Source: Raphanus sativus
Taxonomy: Eukaryota > Streptophyta > Magnoliopsida > Brassicales > Brassicaceae
DNA: 64,000 bases
Assembly (NCBI RefSeq): GCF_000801105.2
Contig: NC_079516.1
Location: 30,665,643 to 30,729,642 of the forward strand
Direction of reading: 5' to 3'
The notes beneath the pieces were generated by a model that saw only the letters and a list, made by a program, of their open reading frames with translations, did no database searches and was not told where the DNA came from. The first letter of the stretch is position 1, and each line of letters begins with the position of its first letter. Shown here piece by piece: positions 20,835-31,730 of this stretch. Position numbers and translations under genes: made by a program.

Positions 20835-21680
20835 TTTACTAATATGTGTTTTTTATTTTGGTTTTTATTTAAAATATTTTTCAAAAATATTTTTCACATA
20901 AGTATTAAATATGAACATTGATATAGATTTATATTTGATTGTCTGACCACTCTTTAGCACCATTCTAGATCTACTGACTGCAGATAGTACTAAAGATGCT
21001 AAAGTGGATCAACATGTCACCTATATACACTAGCTGAGATTGTTTGAAGGAACCAAAGCCGACCTCCAACACTAATGCTGACTATTTGCTTGTCTTGGGG
21101 CTTGGAAATCACTGGATCGGAATCCTCTTACAAGTCTGGAAGGTAAAAAGTCTGTGTGTTTATGGTTCGCTTCCTTCTCTCTCTTCGGCATCTCAAAGAT
21201 CTAAGTTTATGTTATAAAAGATTGAAATGATTGAGTTACAATGCAAATGTCAATAAGATAGACTAGATGACCTTTGTGGCATCGAAACCTATTGAAATTG
21301 AAACTAATAAGAGATTCAGAGAAGAGAGATGAGGAGAGAAAGGGATCAGAGAAGACTACATGTGTGTTCAGATACTTGTTTGAGTCGAATCCATGTGTCC
21401 TTTGATCGATACTCCCAAGGTAAAGCCTGCACTTTTATTTTATGTTAAGAAATGAGGTTAGTAGATGGGAATGTCAGATTAGATTTGCTAAGTTGTTGAC
21501 TAGATGAGTTTGGTTGCTAAGCTAGGATAAGGCATAATGAACTTATGTGATTATGATGTTTAGATATGAATTGCAAACCCATAGAGTGAAGACTTCAATA
21601 TTTTGAATCTTTTGAGTTCCTACTGTTTTCAAACCTTTTCCAAAGATTACTGTTTTTGCTTGAGGACAAGCAAAGGAGTA

Positions 21681-21693
21681 AGTCTGAGGGAGT
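21681..21693 (+). other. Polypurine tract of element A
   Basis: AGTCTGAGGGAGT immediately precedes the 3' LTR start TGATATACC. Confidence 0.85.
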
Positions 21694-23045
21694 TGATATA
21701 CCATGGATTTTACCCGTTTTAACCATGGTATACTAGTGTTTTATTATATATTTAATCTGTTTTCTAGCCTGTTAGGTATGTTTTCAAGTTCAGGAGCATT
21801 TCGTGATAAAGTGATGTTTTTGGAGCATTTTGGAGTGCAAGAGATGATACACCCGAGTTGACCATTCAAGACCAAGTCGGAAGTCAACATTGCCATAAGA
21901 ATCGATCGATACACATCCAGAGTTGTCGATCGATGTAGCTGAGAAGATCCGCGTACTAGAAGATTATAATCGATCGATACACATCCAGTGTTGTCGATCG
22001 ATATCGAGGACGAAATGGTTTAGCCGACTACTTCACCAAGACTTCACCAAATTACGAGATTCCCATGACGAGTTTTTAACCTAATGGAAATGCTTAAATA
22101 TTCCTGCTAAGTGTTTTTGACGGCAACCTTCGAGAGAAGCAAGCTTTGAAGAGTCTAAGTTATCACAAAGCAGAGAGTGTGAGAGAGAGACTACAGTTTT
22201 ACTTGTTTTGAGAGATTGGAGAGATTTGTTATCTCCTTTTGTATTTCTACTTTATTCTATCTATGCAATTCTTTCATCTATCTATTGTTATGAATTGCTT
22301 AGCTATGTCTGAGTAGTCTACTTGTTAGATCTAGGGTTTAAATAGTTTTGTGGGATTAGCCCCAAACTATAATTGCTAAGTTGTGATATTCATCAAATAG
22401 ATTGCACCCTAAGCTTGTTCTAGAGTAGCTAACTAGAATATAGATCACTAGGATCTTTGATATCTTGAATTATCTGTTTGAACTAGTATCTCCTTGGAGA
22501 AGAGCTAACCGTCCTCCTTGAGATCTAGTGTTCATTATCAGCTCGCGCCTAGGCATATCTAGAAGCCGTCGATCGATATCCCGACAGGTGAATCGATCGC
22601 CGAGCGAAAGGTGTATCGATCGATATCTCTAAAGGATATCGATTGACTCTTTTTCTGTGTCAACATACGACAGTTGAGGCCAGAGATCTAGATTATTTAA
22701 CCAGTGAGACATCACTGAGAGTTAAGCGACTGAGTTCTATTGTATCATGCTAACAACTTGTTAGGCATTTATAGACATTATAATCTCCATTCCTGAATAA
22801 AAGCCCTAAGTCTAGCACTCTTTATTTCATTTAAACACCACATCATATTGTTAGTTAGAGCAACTACCTTGCTCATTTTAGGAATTGCTATTTACATTTT
22901 CATCTTTAAAACCAACTTCACCTATGATTGATTAGTAGATTATATTTAATTGGTTCCCTAGCTCCTCGTGATTCGATCCCTAAGTACTACAGCTGTACCT
23001 CTTATTTGAGAGAGTAAGCTCTACTGGGTAATTTGAGCACTATCA
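21694..23045 (+). repeat. Element A 3' LTR (1352 bp)
   Basis: It runs from TGATATACCATGG to GAGCACTATCA. It is the complete plus-strand version of the LTR found at 3124, 11324, 11558 and 26033 in the other orientation. TCGATCGA motifs occur near 21901-22005 and 22568-22630. The base pairs after it, ATGAC, would be the target duplication, but the left copy is outside the window. Confidence 0.92.
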
Positions 23046-23787
23046 ATGACTCTTGATATACCAACGATCTAAGGCTAACCACCAAAGAACGGATGAATGT
23101 GTTGGCTAACCACCAAACAACACACAAAGATGATTGGCTGACCACCAAATCAACAAGCTGATTCACACCGATGAACTAGCTAAGAACTCTCTCTCTCACT
23201 TAGAGAAGAAACAAAAATAAACTCCAAAATGATCTGATTTTTATTCATGAAATGAATTACATATTTATAGTAGAATGATTCAAAGAAAGACATAAATAAT
23301 TGTGGAAAACTAGAAGCATAGAAAAAACAAACAAAGACTAAGACTAAAGACTTTTGTAGAACCGAGAAGTTGAATTTTGACTAGTCTTTGGAGAAATCAA
23401 TGCAGGCCACGACTTTGACTCATTTTCTTGATATTCCTTGAAGCAAATGGGCAGGAGACCATCAGGAAAGGCCTGGTCGAATTTGGTGTAAAACGGACCC
23501 AAATTGAATTTGTTATGAATTTTTCGGTGGGCCGAAAAAGGCTTATTTCGCCCATCAGCTAAACCAGCACCTTCTTCAGTGTCACTTAGCTCATTCAGCT
23601 CCAAGTTAGTGTCACTTAGCTCGTCTAGCTCCATAGTAGTGTTATCTCACTCAACTCATCTAGCTCTAAAGTAGTGTCACGATCTGATGGAAAAATCTTG
23701 GTTGGATCAAGCTGGTCGACATGATCACCATCATGGACCGTGTCCATGAACCAAAAAGGACGGTGCTCGATTTTGTTTATATCATCA
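23046..23787. other. Unclassified DNA, part of degenerate element F or older host
   Basis: Repeats of CTAACCACCAAA occur at 23070-23150. The 23160-23290 stretch (ACTCTCTCTCTCAC, ATTTTTATTCATGAAATGAATTAC) resembles copia LTR sequence. A minus-strand frame (23344-23634) encodes two short LELxELSDT repeats and then an unrecognised segment; I do not support it as a gene. Confidence 0.4.
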
Positions 23788-24301
23788 GGGTCTAGAACCT
23801 CCGGGTTCAATACGACCTCTGGGTCTAGAATCTTCGGATTCAATAAGGCCTCCGGGTCTAGAACATTAGAGTTCAATACGACCTTCGGGTCTAGAATCTT
23901 CGGATTCAATAAGGCCTCAGGGTCTAGAGCCTTCGGGTTCAATACAACCTCCAGATCTCTGGATTCAATACGGCCTCAGGGTCTAGAACCTCCGGGTTCA
24001 ATACGACCTCCGGGTCTAGAATCTTCGGACTCAATAAGGCCTCCGGGTCTAGAACCTTCGGGTTCAAAACCACCTCAGGGTCTAGAATCTTCGGATTCAA
24101 TAAGGCCTCCGGGTTCAATACGACCTCCGCGTCTAGAGCCTTCGGGTTCAATACGACCTCAGGGTCTAGAGCCTTCGGGTTCAATATGACCTCAGGGTCT
24201 AGAGCCTTTGGGCTCAATACGGCCTCAGGGCCTATAAAGGACCTCCGGGTTCGATACGGCCTCAGGGCCTATAAAGAACCTTTGGGTTCGACAAGGCTTC
24301 C
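23788..24301. repeat. 33-bp minisatellite, then 37-bp variants
   Basis: About 13 units of the form GGGTCTAGAACCTCCGGGTT plus 13 bases follow one another, most exactly 33 bp. Two types alternate in the first part (AACCT-CCGGGTTCAATACG and AATCTTCGGATTCAATAAG), giving a 66-bp higher-order period. Two units are truncated (26 and 18 bp). After 24227 two units expand to 37 bp through an insertion of TATAAAG. Because 33 is a multiple of three, both strands are open; the minus strand reads an 11-residue LDPEVVLNPKA repeat. Confidence 0.9.
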
Positions 24302-24875
24302 AGGTCTATAAAGGACCTACGGGTTCAAAAAGGTCACCTACGGGTTGATCAAAGGACTTTCGATTCTAATGACCTTCAGGTCTAATAAGAACCTCCGTGT
24401 TCAAGGATCTCTATATCCAACTACCAACCTTCGGGTTTACTAAGGACCTTTTGGTTCAAGGTATCAACCTCCGGGTTCGAGGTATCAACTGGGTTTAATC
24501 AGAGAGTCTCGAATCAAAGATTACCTCAGTGTTCAAGGACCTTAGGGTTCAATGAGCAAACCTTTGGGTTTAATAAACGGCCTTCGGGCCTAGGTAAGGA
24601 ACCTCAGGGTTCAAGGCCCTAAAAACCTCCGGGTTCTACGGCTCAAGGACCTCAGGGTTCAAGGAACCTAAGAACCTTCGGGTTCCAGGGTTCAAGGACC
24701 TCCAGATCCAATTACCAACCTTCGGGTCCTAAGAGACCTTTGGATCCTAAGGAACTTCCGGGTTATAAAACCTACGGGTTCTAAAGAACCTCCGGGTTAC
24801 AAGACCCCATGGTCCTAAGATAACCTCTTGGTTATCAAACTAAACCCTCCCGGTTTAAAGAAGGGGTTCACCCTA
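24302..24875. repeat. Degenerate CCTTCGGGTTC repeat field
   Basis: Irregularly spaced copies of ACCTCCGGGTTC / CCTTCGGGTTT continue the array with spacing that is no longer constant. I see no gene here. Confidence 0.75.
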
Positions 24876-25035
24876 CAGCCTTCGGGTCCCTGAATGAAAA
24901 GTCCATCCAGCCTTCGGGTCCCTGGACGAAAAGTCCATCCGGCCTTTGGGTTGGTGGACGAAAGGTCCATTCAGCCTTCGGGTCCCTGGACGAAAAGTTC
25001 ATCCAACTACCAGGTCCCTGGATGAAAAATCCACC
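24876..25035. repeat. 32-bp tandem repeat, five copies
   Basis: Units of CAGCCTTCGGGTCCCTGGAC followed by GAAAAGTCCATC (32 bp) begin at 24876, with increasing divergence to the right. Confidence 0.88.
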
Positions 25036-25084
25036 CAGCATCCTCCAGGTTCCAGGAAAAGCATGACGCAAGGTCATCCCCCCT

Positions 25085-25538
25085 TGTAGAACCTAAAATC
25101 TATGCTCAAGTATGTTGTAGTGTTTGTAAGTAAACTAGGGAAGTGACAAAAGATGTAGGCAACGATATCCTTAGAACACAACAATGTAATCGGAATTCGG
25201 TAGACAAAAATGGACTTTTATTGATTAAGTGGTCGAATACAAAGAATAGCTAAGAGATCAACTATAACAAAGAGGTTGATCAAGTATCAGATCTAAAGCG
25301 AAGTAAGAAAGTTGAATATTTGTGGTGTGCTCTCTCTCTAGAGTTTTCGCTGTGTCTTTAGCATTGATCTTCTCTCCCTTTTATAAGCTCAACTACACTA
25401 TTCTTGTAACTGCTTCCGCGACCTCTTCGACTTCGGCGACCTTCTTTTCCACATCGTTGACATCGCTATGGGTTTTATCCTTTTACGGCCCATTTTAAAT
25501 ATAGCCCATTTAGCCTATGTCAAAAATTGGGTCCAACA
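25085..25538 (-). repeat. Element E 3' LTR (454 bp)
   Basis: It runs from TGTAGAACC to GGTCCAACA on the plus strand and matches 33958-34408. The complement of the PPT, TTTGTCCCCCAGTCT, follows at 25539-25553. Confidence 0.9.
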
Positions 25539-25859
25539 TTTGTCCCCCAGTCTCTTTTCTTTTGATCGAGATGGAAAGAGACGGTTCGGTTTACTCGGTT
25601 CGGGAATTGGTTGGATCTTCTTCGGTTTTCAATGTTTCGATTTGTCTGTTATGTTGCACCGCATAACGGTCGTGAGCGTGAATTTCTAGGGTGAAGGGAA
25701 GTGATTATGGCGGTTATAGCGTAGTCTAGGCAATTATTGCGTTCCTCGGGAGCCCCAATATAGCCATTTGAGGCTTTCCTTTAAATAGCGATGGAGCTTT
25801 GATCTTTCTTTTTCACTTCCGATCATCTTTCTTTCTCTTGTTCTTGCGATTTTTCTTCT

Positions 25860-26032
25860 TTGCTTCCGGAAACTGTCAGAAACGGGTATGGCGGAGCATA
25901 TCTCAGCTTCTTCGAGTCTTGCGGGCTTTCTTTCCCAATTCCGAGACAGCTGCTAGAGATTCTCGCCGATCTTGGTATTTCTCTCACGCAGCTATGCCCG
26001 AACCTTCTCCGACACCTCCTAGCGATACTTGT
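25860..26032 (+). pseudogene. Antisense ORF of element E, first coding part
   Basis: The frame encodes AYLSFFESCGLSFPIP, then LLEILADLGISLTQLCPNLL, similar to the ORF at 37980-38507 (YFEAGIRDRVPSLI, LDISPGQLTPPAW). This is the pattern of the putative gypsy-type transposon domain (Transposase_28 type) found in plant Tat elements. It has no clear start codon in this frame and follows a CT-rich leader. It is cut at 26032 by a solo LTR. The frame rejoins correctly at 27397 if the LTR and one target duplication are ignored. Confidence 0.65.
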
Positions 26033-27391
26033 TGATAGTGCTCAAATTACCCAGTAGAGCTTACTCTCTCAAATAAGAGGTACAGCTGTAGTACTTAGGG
26101 ATCGAATCACGAGGAGCTAGGGAACCAATTAAATAAAATCTACTAATCAATCCTAGGCAAGGTTGGTTTATATGATAGAAATGAAAATAACAATTCCAAA
26201 ATTGAGCAAGGCAGTTGCTATAACTAACAATATGAAGGGTTGTTTAAATGGGATAAAGAGTGCTAGACATAGGGTTTCTATTCAGGAATGGAGATTATAA
26301 TCTCTATAAATGCTTTAATAAGTTGCTTGCATGATACTATAGATCTCAGCCGCTTAACATATGTGAATGAATCACTGGTTAAAATATCTAGATCTCTGGC
26401 CACACCTTTCGCATGATGACACAGAAAAATAGTCGGTCGATATCCTTTTGAGATATCGAGCGATACACCTTTCGCGGCGCCGATCGATTTACCAGTAGGG
26501 TATCGATCGACGGCTTCTAGATCTGCCTAGGCGCGAACCGAATATGACCGCGAGGTCTCAAGGAGGAACTGTTGTTCTTCTCAACGGGATACATGCATCG
26601 CTCAAATGGATAATTCAAGATAATCTAAGATCCTAGTGATCTATGTTCTAGTTAGCTACTCTAAAACAAGCATAGGGTACAATCCATTTGATGAGTATCA
26701 CAACTTAGCAATTATAGTTTGGGGCTAATCCCACAAACCTATTTAAACCCTAGATCTAACAAGTAGACTACTCAGACATAGCTAAACAATTCATAACAAT
26801 AGATAGATGAAAGAATTGCATAGATAGAATAAAGTAGAAATACAAAAGGAGATGAGAAATCTCTCCAATCTCTCTCAAACAAATAAAACTCTAGTCTCTC
26901 TCTCACACTCTCTGCTTTGGTTGTGAAAAGCTTCAAGCTTCAAAGGGTTTTCAAAACTTGCCGTCAAAAGAACTTAGCAGGAGTATTTAAGCATTTCCAT
27001 TAGGTTAAAAACTCGTCAGGGGCAATCTCGTAATTTGGTGAAGTCTTGGTGAAGTATTCGGCTAAACCATTTCGTCCTCGATATCGATCGACAACACTAA
27101 ATGTGTATCGATCGATTATAATCTTCTAGTACGCGGATCTTCTCAGCTACATCGATCGACAACTCAGGATGAATATCGATCGATTGTAATCGCAATGTTG
27201 ACTTCCGACTTAGTCTTGAATGGTCAACTCAGGTGTATCATCTCTTGTACTCCAAAATGCTCCAAAACATCACTTTCTCACAAAATGCTCCTGAACTTGA
27301 AAACATACCTAACATGCTAGAAAACAGATTAAATATATAATAAAATACTAGTATACCATGGTTAAAAACGGGTAAAATCCATGATATATCA
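26033..27391 (-). mobile_element. Solo LTR of the SID family (1359 bp) inside the E antisense ORF
   Basis: TGATAGTGCTC...ATATATCA, flanked by CTTGT (26028-26032 and 27392-27396). It has the same length and structure as the LTRs of element C and no internal sequence. Confidence 0.93.
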
Positions 27392-27396
27392 CTTGT

Positions 27397-28943
27397 CAGA
27401 GCCAGAGAGGAGAAGCTTTTGTTTGAGCTGGAGGAGTTGCACAGTCTATATCTCATAAAGCGCAACCAGAAGAATCATGGGACATTCTTGGCGTCTCCTC
27501 GTCCTGGCCTCCATGTGATTGGCGGGACACCCTATCGGGATGATCTGTGGCGAGAACAATTCTTTGTTTTCAAAGTTGACTCGTCCACAGTGGGAGATTT
27601 TGATTTCTCCCTGCTCCTTCGTCGATGGGCCGAAACTATCGGTGAGGTTTTGAACTTTTATTTGCCTATTATCCAAGGAATCTATGCAATTGCTCATTCA
27701 TATGTTTTTTTTTGTTTAGCTCATCCGAAAGTTTCTCCGGTGTCCGATCAACTTGGAGGAATGGTGGCTGTTTTGAAGCGCGGGGACACCGATTGGTCAT
27801 TGTTTACTAGGGAGCAAATTTGTACTTTGAATTCGCTTTCCGTCTGTTTAGGAATAGCTCCAGCGATCTCGTGGCCGGTCGGGTTGCTCGAAGAGGCTGA
27901 GCCTTCTGATCATGAAGAGGTGCTCGTTCCGGAGATCACTCAGAACCCTGGCGTCTGCTTCGAGGAAAACGCCAGTGGATCCTACCCCGTTATCTTTGAG
28001 CTCCGATTCGGAGGAGGATGTGGCAGCTCGCGAACACGGGTCTGCCAAGGCTTCGCGAAGTGCTTCACCAAGACCGCCGCAACCTGCTTCCAAGACGTCG
28101 AAAAGACGGAGAGTAGGGAGGAGCGATCGTTCCCCTTTACGTGAGACTAGTTCTGGTCCCAAACATTTGGGTGATGGGACTAGCTCTCGAAGCTTTGGGG
28201 CGATGTTCTTCTCTTCCTCGGAGGAGGAAGACGCTTATACCAAGGTCGCTGAAGCGAATGCCAAGGTTTGATCTAAGCCAACTGTTATTTTATTACTAAT
28301 TCCTGCTTTCATTGCATCGTTTTCTGATTATATTTATTTCCAGGTCATGGAGGCTTGTAACGACCTTGTTCTTAAGATGGCGGAGCGTACAGAGACTTCT
28401 CAGAGAGATGTGGAGATTGATCGGATCTCCCTTGACTTTAAGAGGATCTCTGCTGAACTCGAGATTGCCAAGCGGGAGAACAAGGAGGAGGTTGAGAAGA
28501 TCAACTCCATGATGGCAGAGTGGGTGAAAGTTTGTGATGAGAAGTCAGCTCTAGAAGTCGAGGTCGCTGCTCAACAGACCAAGATTGCAAGGCTTGAAGC
28601 TGAGAGGGATCGAGACGTTCGCTCCGCTTGTCGCGAGATGTCGCGTCAGTATGCGGAGATTCTGGGATCTTTAGAAGAAAAGTGGTCCAACAAGGAGAGG
28701 GAGATGGCGGCTAGAATTCAGCTTCAGGAGGTGGTTGCTAACATTGATCTTCTGAATGAGATCAAAGAGGACATCTGCGACGTTGACGGGGAGTTGGCTC
28801 GCCTGCAAGATTTGGAGAGAGATTGTGAAGCAGCCATCGAGTCCTGTCCCTCCTCGAGTTGGACTATCTCCGAGCTTGATCTTCTTGAAAGTGCTGGAGG
28901 ATTTGGACCTCCGGGGGCCGTCAAACGCGGAAGGCGACGTTGA
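27397..28943 (+). pseudogene. Antisense ORF of element E, copy 1, with two probable 78-bp introns
   Basis: It continues the Transposase_28-like frame (SPRPGLHVIGGTPYRDDLWR, SLLLRRWAETI). A probable intron at 27642-27719 (GTGAG...TTTAG, 78 bp) keeps the frame, leading to AHPKVSP. The next coding block changes frame between about 27880 and 27960: SDSEEDVAAREHGSAKASRS, then a KTSKRRRVGRSDRSP basic stretch and SSSEEEDAYTKV. A second GT-AG interval at 28266-28343, also 78 bp, joins ANAK to VMEACNDLVLKMAE. The last part (28344-28943) is a coiled coil of about 200 residues ending in the basic tail KRGRRR. A nuclear or structural role is plausible; I do not assign a function. Confidence 0.65.
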
Positions 28944-29287
28944 CCCTTAATTTTCTTTTCTTTTGATTTTTCTTTTTGTTGGATAACTATGTCATCGCGG
29001 ATATCCTTATTTTTCCCGGAATTTTGTGGGTTCAAATTTGAATTGTTAGGATATTATCTGTTTTTCTTTCGATAAGAATATTTTGGTGTTTCGGATTTAT
29101 TAAAATCTTTCGGTTAAGATACTTGTTGCACTTCGTTCTTTATAAGACCACGAGGTTTCTTACTTGGGTTTCATCCGAGCAACCTGCGAAATCTCTATTC
29201 TCTCTTCAATTTAAGTGATTATGTCAACAAGAAGATCGAATCCCCCGCGAGGCCGATAAGTCGAGAAACCGAGTTGGCAGCGTCGGC
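28944..29287. other. Spacer between the two antisense ORF copies
   Basis: AT-rich 3' flank (TTTTCTTTTGATTTTTC) followed by DNA with no supported gene. Confidence 0.5.
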
Positions 29288-30432
29288 GTGGAGAGGATTC
29301 GATCTGGGGACGTTAGCGAGGCTCTTAGTGAGGTCCTTCGTGAAGACACCCGAATTCCCCAGGTTAATTCTAGACAGGAGGGTAAGGAATCTGGTGGCAA
29401 GGATTCAGCTACTGGTGTGAAGTCGAGTAGTCCCACTGGCTCGGAGGGTCGTGAACGTCCCTCCAAGAAGGCGAAGACGAATGGTTCTGATCATCGCCAA
29501 AGTTCTCTTGGTGATGGGGCTGCAAAGCCGTTTCATTGGCAATTTACGCACTCCAAGGATTGTCCGATCACGGAGGATCCGGACAGTGTGGCTCATCTGG
29601 TGAGGCACTTTAAGCCTGCTGGTTGCCCACTTCCTTCTCTTCGGAACATGGCCTAGTGCGAGGCTTATGTCAAGATGGCGGTGGCTCATGCCAAGGTCGG
29701 TTTGCTTAACTTTTTGCATGCCTTTGTCCGAATTTATCCTGAAATTATCATGATTTATAGGCCATGGAGGCTAACAACGAATTCGCGGTGACCTTGGAGC
29801 GGCGTCTCCAAGATGTTCTGTGATCTGACGAGCTCCTCGAAGTTAAGAGGGTCGTGAGGGAGCTGAAATCAAACCTGAAGTTATTGCAGGAGCATGATTG
29901 CGCCAATGCCGATCGTTTGTCGTTTGCAGAAGAATCGGAGAGCCGAATTGCTTTGCTTCAAGCTCGTCTTCGCATCGCGGAAAACGAGAGGAAGTCGATT
30001 CTTGAACGAGTTTCTTTGCTTGAGTCGCAGCTAGAGTCAGATGCTTCGAAGCATGCGGATGCTCTCCGAAGTTCGAGTCGCGAGGCCAAGAAAGGCTTGG
30101 CTGAAGATTATCAGAGCGTTCTGGAGTCTCTGAAGGAGAAATGGGAAGGCGAACGGTCCAAAGTTGCTGACGAGCTCCAGCTTGGGGAGGTTGTCGTGAG
30201 GATAGATTTTTTGAAGGAGATAATGGGGAAGAACCTATTGGCCTTGGGTGGCGTGAAGCGTTCTGGAGAGAAGGAGGTCGAGCTCGGAGAGTTCGATGTG
30301 TCTGTGATGACCGAAGGGCTAGATCTTCCCCATGACTCTGTAGATTACTTCGCCAAAGGGGCTTTTGACGGCGATGGGGCGAAGCAAATGGATGTATGCT
30401 TTGGAGATGGGGATTTTGACGTCGGAGAGTAG
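29288..30432 (+). pseudogene. Antisense ORF of element E, diverged second copy
   Basis: This is a second, more diverged copy of the distal half of the preceding gene. The low-complexity region has a basic run (RPSKKAKTNGS), then a stop at 29654-29656. A GT-AG interval at 29696-29760 (65 bp) sits at the same place as the second intron of copy 1 (HAK|AMEANNEFA against NAK|VMEACNDLV). A further stop lies at about 29820. The coiled-coil exon 29854-30432 aligns with copy 1 at ESLKEKWEGERSKVADELQL and GEVVVRIDFLKEI. The C-terminus is acidic (FGDGDFDVGE), unlike the basic end of copy 1. Confidence 0.65.
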
Positions 30433-31076
30433 TTTGTAGGAAGCTGCTCTTCGTCGATTATTTTTCATGTGTTGTCTTTTTTATTATTTGTTTCTGTTAT
30501 TGAATTTAATAAAGAGATGAGTTTGAACGCTTCGTATTTTCTTTCGAAGAATAGAATTCCGATTTTTCTTTTGAACTTTTGATCGAAGGGAGTTGATACT
30601 CCGTCGATGCCTTGTTGGCGCAGATTGAGGTTTTTATTAAAACCGATATCCCGCATTTTCCAGCGGGACCGAAATGTGCTCAGAGACTTGATCAGGGCCT
30701 CGAGTTTACATTTAGTCGTCTAGTAAGCAAGAGAATTATATGGTGGTAAAACTTGTGTTTTGAATACGGTGAATCTTGGAGAGGTTGCTTTTTGATAATT
30801 TTTGAACTGTTAATTTTATTACAATCGAATTCTTGTTGAAAGAAAGTCTGCGTAATGGGGTCCTTGACTTGGATAGGTCGCTTGTTGTTGTGGGATGCTC
30901 CCTTCTTGTTTTTAATGTTGGGAGGTGACTGAAATCGTGTCGCGAGCTGCCTACGTACCCTTAGGAAGGGATCATGTCTTAACGTAGTTCAATTGATTCC
31001 CCTTAGTTAAGGGTCGTTTTGGCTTTTGATCGTGTACGAGTGTTCGTACGGTCTTTGTTAGGGTATCTATTTCGGC
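30433..31076. other. Element E region where pol is missing
   Basis: No RT, RNase H or integrase motif is present on either strand. It contains GCTGCCTACGTACCCTTAGG (30949-30968), a motif also present in the LTRs of B and, inverted, F. Confidence 0.6.
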
Positions 31077-31730
31077 CTAAAGGAGTGGTTCGATATCTTT
31101 GAAGCTCGCGAGGTAGCATGTCCGAGAGCTTCTCTGACTTCCGCGAATGGTTTCAATGCCTTTCGGGGTTGGGAATTTCAAGCATTGGTCGTAAGTTGAT
31201 GGTACTGCTTTCATACTGTATAGCCATGGTCTTCCTAGGATAGCGTTTAACGGTGCCGGTCGGTCTATTACGATGAACGCCACGATTTTCCTAACGTCCC
31301 CGGCGGTGACTGCGAGCTCGATAGATCCTAGGGAGTAAGTTGTTTCCCCTGTGAATCCGATGAGAGGAGTTGGTTCTTGCTTAAGGAGAGTTTTGGTGAA
31401 CCCCATTCGTTTGAAGGCATCGTAGAATAGGACGTCGGCTGAACTTCTGGTGTCGATCATAATTCGTGAGAGCTCGCATCCTCCGACATCGAGTCGTAGA
31501 ACGAGGGCGTCGTCGTGTGGTTGATCGAGGTATGCGGTTTCGTTCTCGTCGAATGTAATTTCGTGGTCAGGGCCGGACAGAGGTTCTTGGATTCTTAGAG
31601 GTCTTTCGGCTCTCCGCTGGTGGGCCTTAATTGAGTTGACGGAGTTGCAAAATTTTGACCCTCCATATATGAAATCGATACGTCGTATGATCTGACTGTT
31701 TATAGTGGGGGGAGCCATTTCTTTCTCCAT
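31077..31730 (-). pseudogene. Element E retropepsin with mutated active site
   Basis: A gypsy-type aspartic protease of about 217 residues. The active-site region reads ELSRIMIDTRSSADVLFYDA, where the family has Asp-Thr-Gly-Ser. The glycine codon has become AGA (arginine), one transition from GGA. The second motif NAILGRPWLYSMKAVPSTYD, typical of Tat proteases, is intact. Loss of the catalytic-loop glycine should abolish activity. It ends with no RT following. Confidence 0.82.

Larger units (their letters stand above)
1..23045 (+). mobile_element. Element A: SID-family Athila-like LTR retrotransposon, nested host of B, C and D
   Basis: This plus-strand element starts outside the window. Its pieces are the 5' LTR remainder (1-514), a tRNA-Asp primer site, gag interrupted after position 1244, gag resuming at 16337, a retropepsin region, a SID/coiled-coil region, a PPT and the 3' LTR (21694-23045). 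The interruption is element B, flanked by AGGAC. No RT, RNase H or integrase is present between protease and LTR, so this is a non-autonomous family with long coding capacity. Coding parts carry stops, frameshifts and two internal deletions relative to copy C, so it is dead. It must be older than B, C and D. Confidence 0.9.

Noticed and set aside
23344..23634. Possible host gene with LELxELSDT repeats
   Set aside because: Short, no recognisable domain, next to decayed repeats and copia-like text; not supported as a gene.
23740..24217. Repeat protein genes on both strands (11-residue repeats)
   Set aside because: The frames stay open on both strands only because the unit is 33 bp; no conserved ends or start context.
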